The notes under the pieces are model-generated. The model had not been told where the DNA came from and made no database searches. It saw only the letters and a list, made by a program, of their open reading frames with translations. The translations under genes and the position numbers were made by a program. This document shows positions 1 to 14,749 of a DNA stretch of 64,000 nucleotides, in pieces (positions within the stretch are counted from its first letter, which is position 1; each line of letters begins with the position of its first letter). This DNA is from Cristatella mucedo (taxonomy: Eukaryota; Bryozoa; Phylactolaemata; Cristatellidae). Location of the stretch: NCBI GenBank assembly GCA_009760855.2, contig WPIO01000117.1, forward strand, positions 1,075,001-1,139,000. The letters run 5' to 3'.

Positions 1-2720
<2,720 letters not shown>

Positions 2721-2884
2721 GCGGCGAAAGCGACCCGGACGATGCAGACGACGCAGAGGCGGACACGTCCTCCGACGCCGAGGCCGCCGAGCGAGCGATC
2801 ACTGCCGCCGCGCTCGGCATGACATGGGCCCACTGCGTCAACACGCGCATCATACTGCAGTACTTCAAGGAGCCGCTGCGGCAG
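2721..2884 (+). CDS. RAD51B: RAD51B internal exon, end of RecA-like ATPase core
   Basis: RAD51B is a RAD51 paralogue of the nuclear BCDX2 complex (with RAD51C, RAD51D and XRCC2), which helps load RAD51 on single-stranded DNA in homologous recombination. The 164-nt exon lies between acceptor ctgctgcag and donor cag|gtgcga. It starts with two bases completing a split codon and ends in phase 0. Its product contains ALGMTWAHCVNTRIILQY, which matches by eye the human RAD51B segment around ALGNTWSHSVNTRLILQY, including the hallmark VNTR and ILQY. The first half is unusual: about 20 acidic, Asp/Ala/Ser-rich residues (GGESDPDDADDAEADTSSDA) replace the variable linker before ALG. The next exon enters in phase 0, as required. 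XRCC3 and RAD51C have a related W-x-x-x-x-x-x-R block but not this exact pattern. The donor GTGCGA is weak. The identity rests on comparison from memory, not on a search. Confidence 0.85.
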
Positions 2885-3269
2885 GTGCGATGCTGCCGAC
2901 GCTCGCGCAGCCGCGCCTCCTTTCCCCGCCCACCCTGCTCGGATGGCTGGCCCGGTGGCAGCCTCGGCGAGCCAATCTGTTGCATTCTTTCTATGGAGTC
3001 AATCGAATCTCGATGCTCGATGCTCCGGGTAGTTTACTGTACGTCGCCTGCCGCATTCCTGCATCTGTGGCTAAGCAATGGCTGTGATGAGTCGCTGTGT
3101 CACTCTGAGACTTGCGCCTAGGCGAGCGCCGTCCTGCTGGTGACATCCCCACATTCGGTGCGGGAGCGGAGGAGGGGCAGAGGTTAGGTTGAGGCTGGCT
3201 GGCTGGCCGCGCCTGCTCGAGTGCACCCAGCCGTTCGGCCTTCTGCATTCCAATGGTTGGAGCAAATGG

Positions 3270-3532
3270 TATGAGGAGCAGGTGGGTTTTAGGTAGTTCC
3301 TAAATGTTGTCAAGTCAGGGGGATGCGGTGACGTCAGTCAGCAGCAAGTTCCGGGCAATGAGATGTTGTCAGCAGCTAAAGGCGCGCTATCGAAGGGATT
3401 TGCGGTTGGTTAGATGCTAAAGCTAAACGACTCGAGTCGGGTAAGAAGTAGAATGGGATTCCTGGATTTATGAAGGATTTCAGAGTGATCGGCCACAGCA
3501 AGAGAATGTAGCAAACCGAAAGTGAGTGACAA
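3270..3532 (-). mobile_element. LINE A fragment (RT C-terminal part), diverged
   Basis: On the minus strand this matches, with many changes, the C-terminal coding part of LINE A copies elsewhere. Shared words include tgtcaagtcagggggatg, gggatttgcggttggttag and ctaaacgactcgagtc. It is an old relic with no open frame. Confidence 0.6.
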
Positions 3533-3625
3533 CAATTAGTAGTAATAATACTAAGAATAGTGATTTGTTTGCATCACCTTAAGAGAACCAAATCTCAATC
3601 CAGGTGCTTTACAACTCGTTGCAAG
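3533..3625 (-). mobile_element. LINE A / S2 type 3' tail
   Basis: A degenerate AAT-rich stretch is followed by caccttaagagaaccaaatctcaatccaggtgctttac. This is the reverse complement of the tail gtaaagc-cct-gagattaagttctct-agggtgc shared by LINE A and S2. It lies next to the older LINE A fragment. Confidence 0.55.
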
Positions 3626-3929
3626 AGACAATCACCAGGGTTAATGGCGTGCAATGCATCTTGCTTAGGCAAGCATGCAGAAGCATGCTTGAGACACTCT
3701 GCAGCACAGGTAATGTAGGTCCTTGAAGTCGGTACGCTACGTGATGGGTAGCTCGGCAGATTAATGACAAGTGGTGAAATCTCGTGGTTGTTACGTCACT
3801 CTTGCAGTACCTTAAGGTAATCTCACCGTAATAAATTATCCATCGCCTGACTGGTCTCGATGTCAGTGGGCCGCTCGATGCGTGCACTCGGCGCAACCTA
3901 GTCGGTAGACAGCCTTTCGCTATTGCGCA

Positions 3930-4176
3930 GTTCTTGCCTGGGACTGCTATTCCTGCTGTCCTGAGATTCCATTTCCATGCTGCTCACTTCCTTGACTGCC
4001 CTCCTGCGGCTCAGCTGACTCTTTGTTGCTTTCTCTCTCTCGTTTCTTCCTTCGTCTGCCCGTCTGTCGAAGGCAACGGCAGCCACCGAATGCACATCGA
4101 AGGCTGCTCTGCCTATGAATGCACTTTTTCAAGACTACATGCAGACGGCTTTGCAGAGTTACAAAGAGGACGCTCG
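3930..4176 (+). mobile_element. LINE B 3'-end fragment, diverged
   Basis: The stretch resembles the 35.26 kb copy: ctgctact, a pyrimidine-rich centre with ctctttgttgc, then gccaccgaatgcacatcgaag, and last gctttgcagagttacaaag, matching gctttgtggagttacaa at 59.5 kb. Divergence is high. Confidence 0.5.
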
Positions 4177-4559
4177 TGCCAGCCTGTGCGCCCGTGGCGA
4201 TGCACGCGGGTCGATGCGCAGTGGTACCGCTATGATCTGCAGTAGTCGGTACAGTCACGCGATGTCCTGGCACTGACTGGGCAAGCCGCTAGGGGCTGCC
4301 GTCAAGCCTGCCACGAAGCGCAGGTACTCTCGGCCAAGTTTCGGCGATGCGTGCCAGTCCCGAGTATTGAAGTGTGCCACTGCCTTTGCAATCTGGTTAC
4401 TTGGCGCACTTGTGATGCATGCGCTTAGTATTAGCTCATGCAAAAACAATCCTTCCTTTATCCCAAGTGACAAACGCCAAGCTTTGTCGGAATGATGCCT
4501 CAGCAGAGCTTAGGGAAGGCAGTTGGACAGGGATCCGATGACTAACATCAGGAAAATGG

Positions 4560-4965
4560 CAGCTCTTCCACTGCTGCTGCTGCCTGATGTTGCCTGCTGC
4601 TCCCTGACGTTGCCTGCTGGTGTTGCCTGCTGCTACTGCCTGACGTTGCCTCCTGCTTCTGCCTGCCGCTGGCTGCAGCTAGTGTTGCATGCTTTTGCTG
4701 TCTTCTGCTGCCTCCTGCTGCCGATGGTTGATCCTGGCTTCTGATGCTGATGGAAGCTGTTGCTTCGGCTGATGCTCCTGATGGCTGGCTGCCTGCTGCT
4801 GCTGCTTATCGAGCCTGCTGCACCTGGCATCGGCTGGCGCGCAGTGCTGCACTTGGCGCTTGCTCATTGCTGGCTGCTCTTGCGTTACCACACAGCGCTA
4901 GCGCCTTGGCATGGAGAGCCGTGATGCCACGTGGCACCAGCAGGTCCTGCTGCTGCGCTTGTGCA
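4560..4965 (+). repeat. Degenerate CTG/CCTG-rich simple sequence
   Basis: The stretch is dominated by imperfect repeats of the kind tgcctgctgctccctgacgt. Long Leu/Ala/Cys-rich and Gln-rich frames on either strand reflect the repeat. No splice-bounded exon is apparent. Confidence 0.7.
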
Positions 4966-5302
4966 CCAGCCTAGGTGGGGTGGTGGTTGCCAAGGGCTCT
5001 TGGCCGGCTGCTCCACCCCCCTGCGGGCTGTGTTCGCCAAGCCACCAACGGCCTTAGCCACTTACTGCATCGACTGTCATCATAATTCTGCTCCGCTCCT
5101 CGCTTTCTATCGTTCGATGGGGGTTCGTCAGTCCAGCAAAGAGGCCACTCATTTTGCTCACGGCCTCGACGTGCTGCAACGGATATTTTTTTCGAGCAGG
5201 CAGAGGGGAGAGACTGAGCCCACTGGAAACGCAGACCGACAGGAGTGAGTGCAAATAGAAAGAAATAAGGTGTGCCGCTACAATTTGCCCCAGCATGAGA
5301 GG

Positions 5303-5425
<123 letters not shown>

Positions 5426-5944
5426 GAAGATGGAAAGTGCAAGCACTACAAGTTGTTGTGCAGCCTCGGCACTATTCAGCCAGCCGAATGTAACCTGCTG
5501 GTGGGCAACTGGCTGTTAGAGGCGAGCCGTGGCAGCAGCTGTAGCAGCTGCCAGGGGGGGGGGCACTAAGGGCGGTCGAATGCCGGAAGAAGCCTTTCGC
5601 ATAAGCCTCTGCACCTCGTCGTGCCATCGTCTGCCCTTTAGCCACGGCGCTGCTGCTGCCGCCGCTGCTGCTGCTGCTGTCTATAGGCAGGTCCAGGTGT
5701 TTCGACAGTGTCCGGCCGCCGACTCCCTGCACTGTATACGTGCTGCACTACGTGGTCACCATTTGGCGGTGGCAGGCGGCTGGCGGCCAGTGGCAGCTGC
5801 TGTTTTCGGTCTGCTTCGGTTGGTTTCAGCTTGCCTCAGGCAGCCAACGGTGCCGCTCTGTCGCCCTGTTCAATTGGTTCCATGCCCGACACAGCTGCCT
5901 CTCAGCACCTCCCGTCCCAGCGATGTCTGTCTGCATGCACAGAT

Positions 5945-6108
5945 GGGCCGCGATAGCCCCGGAAGTAAGGTGCTTGCTCTTCACGGCTGTCATAGGTTCG
6001 AATCCTGAAGTGGGCGATCCTTGATCGCCAACTGCAAGCGGCAGTGATAGCTGCTAAGGCTCTTCTGCTCCGCCATGCAAACGAGGCTGTTGAATCAGCC
6101 TAATATAC
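5945..6108 (+). mobile_element. S1 tRNA-derived SINE
   Basis: The element has a B-box ggttcgaatcc at 5995-6005, preceded by the A-box-like tagccccggaagtaagg. The body reads gggcgatccttgatcgcc, aagcggcagtgatagc, aaggctcttctg and ends gaggctgttgaatcagcc. This order is shared with the copies at 18.3 and 58.7 kb. The B-box suggests a Pol III-transcribed, tRNA-derived SINE. It lies inside the RAD51B intron. Confidence 0.8.
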
Positions 6109-6711
6109 TGCCCACCGCCAGGAGTGGAGGAGTGGTGGTCACTACTATTCCGGTAGTCCGGATTTCCACTCTCTGGCGCTGCTTCTGCACTCGTTGCAGC
6201 GGGCTGCAGCCCAGCTGCAACCTGCTGCAGCAAGTGCTGCCACCACCCAGCGGTGGCAGCACAGGTGCCAGTTCGTGCCAGCAGCCGTGGTCTTGCCCTG
6301 AAAGTGCTTGAAGGGTCGAAACCTCAATGCAATGCGTGCAATTTGTTGCTGACGCTAGTGCGAGACCTCGCCGAGCGTGGGCAGAGATTCGGCTACAGTG
6401 TGTACGAGAGACTTAGAGCTGCTCTGTGCTGCACTTTCCTTTTGAGGAAAGAGGTTCCGCCACTTTAGCCGGGTTGATTTTGGGGGGTCTGTCAATTTTT
6501 TGCAAGTGGCAGTGAGAGAAAGGTTAAAGAGGTCATTATAGTTTGATATCTGAAAAAGCACTCGGCTTCAGCTTTGTTCTCTTTAAATTGGAACTGACAA
6601 TTTTCTCACAGGCAGCTAAGAGGCCTCGCCTTCGACCTTGAAGGCATCGTTTCTCCAGTCATTCGTAAAGAAAGTTTGAGAGCTATCAGTATTTTGGATT
6701 GGTCCTACGGT

Positions 6712-6772
6712 TAAGGGCACATGTGAAGCACCTAGATCGAGATTAAGTTCTCTTGGTGCTATACGAATGAAT

Positions 6773-6778
<6 letters not shown>
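6712..6778 (+). mobile_element. S2/LINE A type 3' tail fragment
   Basis: The tail cacatgtgaagcacctagat and gattaagttctcttggtgct is followed by atacgaatgaattat. The same order ends the S2 copy on the minus strand at 62.6 kb. No tRNA-like head was recognised upstream. Confidence 0.6.
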
Positions 6779-6980
<202 letters not shown>

Positions 6981-7519
6981 TGTTGCCGTCCGTCCGGTGT
7001 GCACTCGAAATGTGCCCGCCCAATAGTCTGGAGCTCGCTTCCGACTTCTGTCATCGCCTGCAATGATTTTGCATCAGTGTATCAGTATCAGCTGCAGACG
7101 TATCTATGCAGGTTCAGCTTTCCCTGCGCCTGCCCGAGTGAGTGTATCTTCTTTGTTACTACTGTGTGCTTTTCCTGCTTACCTGTACATTATTCAGTGC
7201 TACTACTACTAGAGCCAGGGCTCTTACTAACGACTGGCCCTGAGTGTCTTCTCGTGTGCTTTTGCATGCTCGTCTAAGCATGACACGTGGTGCGGGACAC
7301 GTGGTACGTCGGTAACTCCTTGTCTTTGCTTCTCTGGCTTCGAGCTGTAAAGTGCCTGAGCAGACAGAGAGGTCTTATCATTAATGTTATCCTCACCTGG
7401 TCACTTGGCTGTCAAATGGTCGACACTAGCACCGAATGCCTGACCACTAAAAGTATGCTTGCCGAGCTGGGTGCTGAGGGCGCGTGTCAGGCCTCGCGAC
7501 CTCAGTCGTTCTGTTGCAG

Positions 7520-7598
7520 CTGCTGATTGCGAAGTCTCCCGTGTCTCCGTTTTGCTCGATTCCTTACACTGTCGATAGGAGCGGCCTCTGTGCACAAG
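7520..7598 (+). CDS. RAD51B: RAD51B exon after the ATPase core
   Basis: This 79-nt exon lies between acceptor ctgttgcag and donor caag|gtaagg. It enters in phase 0, matching the exit of the 2721-2884 exon, and leaves in phase 1. It encodes LLIAKSPVSPFCSIPYTVDR followed by SGLCAQ. This aligns without gaps to the 26-residue human RAD51B segment beginning ILIAKSPLAPF and ending GLVLQ, with about 14 identities by eye. The human exon boundary is at the same place, and alternative last exons there give isoforms with different C-termini. The segment forms the last strands of the RecA-like fold. A minus-strand LINE A relic begins only about 70 bases after the donor. If the donor were skipped, the frame would read 15 further codons before a stop. 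The true terminal exon was not found. Confidence 0.88.
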
Positions 7599-7670
7599 GT
7601 AAGGCCGAGCAAGGTGCTCTCCGATGGCGGCTAGAGAGAGCTTGAGAGCTGTGTGGCTGACGACCCGCAC
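7599..7670 (+). other. Start of RAD51B downstream intron
   Basis: The donor GTAAGG is strong. After about 70 bases of unique sequence the intron passes into retroelement relics. The acceptor that closes this intron was not identified in the window. Confidence 0.5.
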
Positions 7671-8098
7671 CTAAGCTTCTTGTTAAATGTCGCCATGTCA
7701 GGGGACGACGTGACGTGCATCGGTAGAGAGTTTCAGGCCTTGGGACCATGCGAACTAAAGGCACGGTCTCCAACGGTTTTGACGTTCGTATGAGGTATGG
7801 CTAAACGATTCGAGTCAGAACAGCAAGTTGTACGATTCATCGCCTAGTGGGAGAGTAGTTCTGATAGGTAGGCTGGAGCCAAAGAATGAAGGAACCTAAA
7901 ACTAAGTGACAGAACTTCAAGTCGATGGACTGCTTGATTGGGAGCCAGTGCAGGTCGATGAGAAGTGGTGTGATTTGGCAGCTGCGACCCTCATAACAGA
8001 CGAGCCTAGCTGCAGAGTTTTGCACCAACTGTAATCGCCTGGTTGCACCTGCCGGTAGACCAGCATGCAGTGAGTTACAGACGTCAAGACAGGATGTC
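7671..8098 (-). mobile_element. LINE A older copy, RT C-terminal half (left part, split)
   Basis: Read on the minus strand it encodes the conserved C-terminal region of an L2/CR1-like reverse transcriptase (LQLVQNSAARLVC, ITPLLIDLHWLPIKQ), then the part upstream of FK-LK. It stops at gatgtcac, where a plus-strand LINE A begins. The missing continuation resumes at 9064. The uninterrupted copy at 35.5 kb shows that the two halves were once joined. Confidence 0.85.
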
Positions 8099-9063
8099 AC
8101 AAAAGCTTACTAGTTATGGGCAACCAAGTGCGATTCAGAAATTGGAAAGGCTAACGCTCAAAATCAGCTTTGCCGGTATATCTCCTGTTGAATCAGCACG
8201 AAATCCAGGTGTCATGTTCCAAACTGACCTTTCTTTAGACGACCACATCAGCTCCACAATCAAGTCTGCCTACTTTCAGCTCCATAACATTGCTGAAGTT
8301 TGGGATTATTTAGACAGGGATGCCACATCTAAGTTGGTCCGTGCATTAGTTACATCCCGTCTTGACATCTGTGACTCACTGCTTGCCGTTCTACCGGCAT
8401 GTGCAATCAGGCGATTACAGCTGGTGCAAAACTCTGCAGCTAGGCTTGTCTGTTGGGAGCATCGCAGTTGCCGCATCACACCACTTCTTGCCGACCTGTA
8501 CTGGCTCCTGGTCAAGCAATGGATCGACTTCAAGGTTTTGTCCCTCACTTTCAGGTCCCTTCATTCCTTGGCTCCAGCCTACCTATCAGATCTACTGCCC
8601 CACCAAGCTAAGCATCGTACCACTCACATTTTGCAATCTCATGGTTTACCTATACTTCGTACAAACCTCAAATCCTTTGGAGACCGTGCCTTTTGTTCGT
8701 ATGCTCCCAAAGCTTGGAACTCACTTCTGACTTCAATCACGACATCCCCTAACTTGACCACATTTAAAAAGAACTTAAAAATGCACCTATTTAGGACAGC
8801 ATTTAGTGGGTCCCTGTGATTCGTCCTTCATGTGCTTATGCATGCTGACACTGTGCATGCTGCCACTAACCACACTTGCATGCTGACTCTGTGCATGTCA
8901 CCCTTAACCATGTGATTCATGTTGATTATCAAGCATGATACCACTCACCATTCGATCGTGTTTCCTTTGCAGCAAATGTAAAGAGCTTAGAAAGAGATTG
9001 AGTTGTCTGAGGGCGCTTTATCAAGTTTCATACTACTATTATTATTATTATTATTATTATTAT
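8099..9063 (+). mobile_element. LINE A younger copy, 5'-truncated, nested
   Basis: This is the best-preserved LINE A open frame in the window. It encodes about 235 residues of the reverse transcriptase C-terminal part: NPGVMFQTDLSLDDHISS, SRLDICDSLLAVLP, RRLQLVQNSAARLVC, APKAWNSL and FKKNLKMHLFRTAFSGSL, ending at 8819. The catalytic domain is absent, so it is a dead 5'-truncated insertion. The 3' UTR runs through cactgtgcatgctgccact and the tail aaatgtaaagagcttagaaa to (ATT)n at about 9043-9062. Non-LTR elements of this clade end in short tandem repeats of this kind. It is inserted inside an opposite-strand copy. Confidence 0.9.
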
Positions 9064-9675
9064 ACATGGACCAGTTTTGATGTAGTATCCCTCTCTAAGC
9101 AAGCCCGAATTTTAGCAATATTATGCAGTTGAAAGGAGGCAGTCTGGACTGTGGAGCTGATGTGGTCGTCTGATGAAAGGTCACTTTGGGACAGGGCACC
9201 TAGATTATGTGCAGATTCAACAGGAAATGTGCTGGTGGAGCCGATTTTGAGCATTAGCTTTTCCTATTTGTAAATTACACTTGGTTTGTATAACTAGTAA
9301 AATAAGTTGGTATTTTTGTCATTCAATTTAAGACAGTTTGCTGCCATTTATGTGCTGACGTCATCAGTACATGCAGCAAGGTTGTGTAGAGAATTAGACT
9401 AGCTGGAGAGCTAGGAGAGATGAAAGCAAAGGTACAACTGAGTGTCATCTGCATAGAAGTGAAAGCCTAGATTGTGCTCTTGGCGATCGCGTCAGTAAGA
9501 GGGAGAGTAAACATCGTGAAAAGATGCGCAGACCGAGCGCAGACCTCTGAGGTACCCTGTACTTAAGTTGTTCCTCGGATGATCTTGGTCTGTTATCATC
9601 AATAATCTGGAATCTCCTACTCACTGCGATTGGACTGAACCATTGCATTGATGCCCAGGCGAGATGCAAGATGCG

Positions 9676-9678
<3 letters not shown>
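9064..9678 (-). mobile_element. LINE A older copy, RT catalytic part (right part, split)
   Basis: This is the minus-strand continuation of the copy at 7671-8098. It reads upstream through the LG-L-Q-DLS-DDHISS segment to the catalytic box GFHFYADDTQLY, encoded by the reverse complement of about 9432-9476. The F-Y-A-D-D box is the reverse transcriptase metal-binding motif. Frameshifts and stops break the frame. The copy ends at the TC microsatellite. Confidence 0.8.

Positions 9679-9739
<61 letters not shown>
9679..9739. repeat. (TC)n microsatellite
   Basis: About 60 bases of uninterrupted TC separate the LINE A relic from unique sequence. Confidence 0.97.
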
Positions 9740-9741
<2 letters not shown>

Positions 9742-11128
9742 CTTGATCATGGCTTGTCTCTTGCTCAGCTTTCTAAAGTGGCTGTGCGAATTTCTGGCAC
9801 GAATCGTAAGTGTAAGTCATGTTTAGTCGTCAGAAATTGATGCCTCTCGTTGTCGCCTCTCTTTGTCACCTCTCTGTGATATCAACTACCCAGCTATGAG
9901 TCTTGGAACCACGGAGGCCCAGGGTGGACCGGATGACCCACCCAGCTGCAGCAGCAGGAGCTAGCTGTGGGGCCCATCGAGCCCAGCCATCAGACTTTCT
10001 CGGCCGATTAAAAGCAGCCTGCTGCAGCTGGCTGCTTGTACCGCTGCCGCCGTCAGTGGGCAGTCAGCAGCCGTCAAAAGAAGCGATTCCTGTCGAGCAT
10101 GTTTGCTGGTTGAATGAGCGCATTTCGACGGGTCATTACTTTTGAACCCCTGGCTCGTCGAACGTCTGCTTTCAGCTCCGGCTCAGTTTCACTCTTCCGC
10201 TCTTTCAGCTCGGCCCAGCCACCTGTTGCAACGCTGCTGCCTCAGAGCCCCTGCCGGCCCCCCTCCCCCGGCCGGCATTGGCAGGCAGGAGAGCCTCATT
10301 CGTGCTGGCTTGGATCCGGAGGGGCTGCCAGCCAGCATGGAGGGAGGCTTGTGAGGGAGCCAGCAACTGTTGGAAAGGGCTTGCTGTCGAGCGGTCAACT
10401 GGTACAGTAGGGGGCATTTCTGTTTTTCTTACTCACGTCGAAGCGATGTTCGGCGCGCGTGCAGAAGAGCAGCTAGCACGAGCAAGCCGGTGCTGGGCGG
10501 GCTGCTGCTCGAACAGCCACCAGCGTAGTTGGCTACAGCCGTCGGGTCGGCAGCGGCTGCTGTGGCATGGTGCCTAGCCGGATGACGCTGCCGGCCGCCC
10601 GTGTGCCAGCCAGCCAGCCAGCTGGGACTGCTGCCAGCAGCAGCAGCTTGCCGATCTGCGGATCGCCAGATGTGAAGCCACTGCCCGAACCTGCCTGCCA
10701 CCACCCCCTTCGTCACTGACTTCCGCTCTGTAATTCTAGCAAGTCACTGTCCTGCAATCCGAGAGGCCGAGGTCATTTCTGGCTGGTTCCGGTCTGCTTC
10801 CTGCGTGCTCTTTCGCTCGACAGAGTGACAGGCCAGCTGGTCTGCAGCTGCTTCATCCTATGCACCCTTTGTCGGACATAGGTAACCTGCTCGCTTGCAA
10901 AGGCACAACGGTGCGGCTTTCAGCTGTGCGACTCACTCTCTGGCTGGGCACGCGCTTCCAAGCAGCACGTGCCTTATCGCTCAAGATAGACCCCTTATCG
11001 GTCTGTAGCCTTTGAAACCACAGCAGCAGCTATCGTGGTGCATCGTCGTGCATCGCCATCTGAAAAATTGGGCCTAGCAAACTTACCTTGAAAACTCTCT
11101 AGCTCTCTGGTCAGACAATTATATATCT
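9740..11128. other. Stretch without recognised feature
   Basis: Moderately GC-rich and rich in CTG/CAG words. Open frames occur on both strands, none with recognisable domains or a consistent exon boundary. Confidence 0.6.
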
Positions 11129-11461
<333 letters not shown>

Positions 11462-11669
11462 AGGGGCAGTGCAATATATATGCATATATAGCTTGTCATT
11501 TTTACGCTGATTCGTCCATTGCAATTGGTTTGACTGTACGTTTCGTTGTTGGTTATCTTAAGCTAACACAGAACCTCTCTCACCAGTTCAAGAAACCCAG
11601 AGGCCTCAACCTGCGCTCATGCTCGCTCAAGTACTTGCACAAGTAGCTGCACTTGAAACCCGTGCTTTT

Positions 11670-11851
11670 ATTTGCATGTTGACCCTGTGCATGTCCCTTC
11701 TAACCATGTTATGCTTATTCTTATTGTGAATGCTATCACTAACCATTTGATCATGCTGCCTTTACAGCATATGAAAAGTGTCTAGCAGCTACTCTGAGGA
11801 TGCTATGCAAATGTGTTATTATTATTATTATTATTACTGTTATTATTATCT
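11670..11851 (+). mobile_element. LINE A 3' UTR and tail
   Basis: The order is LINE A: gcatgttgaccctgtgcatg, taaccatgttat, actaaccatttgatcatgct, cagcatatgaaaagtgtcta, then (TTA)n. Only the non-coding 3' end is present. Confidence 0.8.
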
Positions 11852-14004
11852 AGCTTTCATTTGGGCATGCCCGGTTTGGAATTGCATCAACATGTAAGTT
11901 TATGAGTGCTGGTGCCAGATCTCTGCATTAACTTGTAGAAGGCTTCGTGCGATGTGTTTCTCCACGATGCCTTAAGCTACCACCGGCTCTTACGTCCCCT
12001 CCCTACCCTCCCTCCCTCCCTCCCCACCCACGGTTGCCCTGCAAAAGAATACCGTCAAGCAGGTCCTTTGGTGCGATGGTCCCAATGAAGTTGGCCGTCA
12101 ATGGCCAATGTGGCGCGAATGAGCTGCCCAGCATGCAGCTGCAGGTGGAGCTTTGGAGTGGATGGACCAGGTGGTTCTTACCGAGGGCAGCTGTGCGTGC
12201 GTGTCGCAAGGACGGGGACCAGTCGTAAGTCACGCAAGTCTTGTTCGAGCCGCCTCCCGTTTCCACCTACCGTTTGCCCCACCCACACCCACCCCCCCAC
12301 TCTTTCTTTATCCGGATGTACCAGTGTGCCTTCCGGCTGTGTATGCTGTGCTTTTGTCAATGCTTGTGTACCAGAAGAGCACTGAAAAGTAGAATGAACA
12401 ATGTCATTGAGAATGATAACCTACCCCTGTAATAAGCTAGGTTGATTAGATAGTTTGCTTGTTTGTAAGTTAGTCTGCTAGTAGCGCCGTCGCAGTCATT
12501 GACTTCACACATTGAGTCTTTGGGCTACCTATCATGGGCAGTTGGTTTAATAAAGGGCTATAAACTTAAAAGGGTTGTTCTAAAGGGTGGCCGTGGCATT
12601 GCTGCAGCAGCTTGAGCTCTGCATGCACTACGACCCACTTGGCTGTCGTCCAAAGTGACGCTTGACCGCTTGGAAAGAAGTCAGGGTGAGCGTGACCGAC
12701 CGGAAGTCGTGCTTCGCTCTTCGTCTTCGGTAAGCGATGGATATGCACAATGCCTTACCTGGCAAAACTGAAGTTTTCTCGTGATGTTACACCGGTGCAA
12801 GCTAACTTTCGTGTAAAACCTGTGTGTGATTCTGTATATAAGCATACCTCTCGCAAACGACGACAAGAAAAAAAGAAGCAACTCAGGAAGCGGCCAAAAC
12901 TCAAAAGTGCCAAAACTCAAAAGTGCCAAAACTCGAGAGAAACACGTCGCATTCGACAAACTCTGCAGCAGGAAGAGACTGAAGAATGAGAGACAGACAG
13001 ACAGACAGAAAGAGAGTTCTCGGGAGCTGTCAAAGCTGGGCGAACGCCTCCTCGCTTGTGACAAGGTGAAAAGCAGAAAAACGGAAAGAGGCTGAAGGTA
13101 AGATTTGAATACTTGACGACCCATTGTCGGGTCGTGGCATGGAGTCCTTGCCCGACAGTAGGGGCCGGGCTCACACCCAGCTAGGCAGCGGCTTGCCACG
13201 CCACTCAGGCTGCCTGGCATTGTGATGCTACACTCTCAAGTGTCACTCGCTTTTTCACGGGCATCAGCTAGCAACGAACGATTAAATGAGTCCCCGGCTT
13301 TATTCAGTGTAATCCCGAACAATCCCGACTGACCGAAGTCCTGATCAGTGGCAGAATTATCAGCTGTTGCAGCTTGCCGAGCTTGAGCGCCGGCAGTGCA
13401 GGGCCCCTCCCCCCCACCGCCTGCAGATGGTAGGCCGCTTGCTAGGAGGCAGGGGCAACGGGTGCACTGTGGGTGAGGTGTGCTAGCCTGACCGGCTTCG
13501 GAGGCAAAGCGAGTCAGGGCATCCTTCACTAGTGTCCTATTTGTTCACACCGGGACCCCCTGCATCGGTGGGCCTGACTCGAGCAGCAGCCAGCAGCAGC
13601 AGCCCACCTGGTAATTGGCCGGCTTGTGGGTGCTAGTTTAATTTGTTTTTCTTGCCGGTGGTCCCAAGCTGCCACTGCAGATGAGCACATGCATACTGTC
13701 CCTTCTGTTCGTCTGCCGAGGGGCACCCGAGCTGGCCAGCAACCGGGGCTGGTTGCCTTCGGCCGAGCTTCCTCGGTAGCCACAGCTGTGGCCAACACTC
13801 GTCCCCGTCCTTCACCTCCACCGCCGGGGGTCAGCTCGTACGAGGCTGAGCTGCTCTCCTGGGCAATGAGGTAGAGACATGAGAGACAGAGGCGGAGAGA
13901 CGAGACACAGAGAGCGAGGGTGAGACACGTATAGCGACACATTTGGGCAGAGTTATTGACAGAGTGCAATTCGGTTCGAGAGTCGGAAGAGCAGAGAGAC
14001 AGAC
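11852..14004. other. Stretch without recognised gene
   Basis: Contains a short tandem repeat of ccaaaactcaaaagtg at about 12894-12940 and a purine-rich patch at 12840-13010. Open frames on both strands are not supported by domains. No RNA gene was seen. Confidence 0.55.
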
Positions 14005-14011
14005 AAAGAGA

Positions 14012-14063
<52 letters not shown>
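14005..14063. repeat. (GA)n microsatellite
   Basis: A GA tract flanked by GACA/GACAA variants. Confidence 0.95.
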
Positions 14064-14070
<7 letters not shown>

Positions 14071-14749
14071 CGACACAAGAGACACCGAGAGAACGACGAC
14101 ATGTTCCGACTATCAGCTCACCCAAGGGGGGGAGGGAAGCCTCAGGGCGCATGAGAGCTGCAGTCTTCCTCAAGATCAGAGTGCACTACGTGTGACAGGC
14201 CACCAACGATGCACTGCTGTCCGACAGCGGCAGTTGGAGCGATGTGTGTGCGACTTTCCGGTGAGATCGTTGGCCTCAACTTTACTGCTAAACTTTACTG
14301 CCTTGCGCGCATGGCACGGTGGTGAGTTGCTGTGCACTCTTTGTGGCGAGCTTGACTGCGGCCCGAAAAAATCTTCCCACTCGCCGACTGCCACTGAGAG
14401 TATCTGCTAAAGTGTGTCCTATTCTGGGATGCAAATGTAGCCGAGCCCTCGGCAGAATTCTTATAGGTATTCGTACGTTCATAGATATAGCCCGTGGTGC
14501 TACGGTGTAGGTGTAGGTGTAGTGGGGGGCGACAGCGGCCGACCGTGTGTGCATGCCTCGCCTCGCCCCCCACAGTTGAGCCCCTGAAGGTCGAAGCTTT
14601 TTTTTTCGGAAGGACGAAGGTCGAGGAGAGCTGCTCGCCGGCAGATTTGGCCTCGGCCTGGCCTGATAGTCTGCTTCGATGGAACAGCAGCAGCCGTGGC
14701 CTAGAGTCGGGCGAGCAGCTGGACTGACTAACACTAGGACAGACAGAGA

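Noticed and set aside
8043-8819. 258-codon frame as a host gene
   Set aside because: Its sequence is the C-terminal part of an L2/CR1-like reverse transcriptase, repeated many times in the window and followed by the element's own tail.
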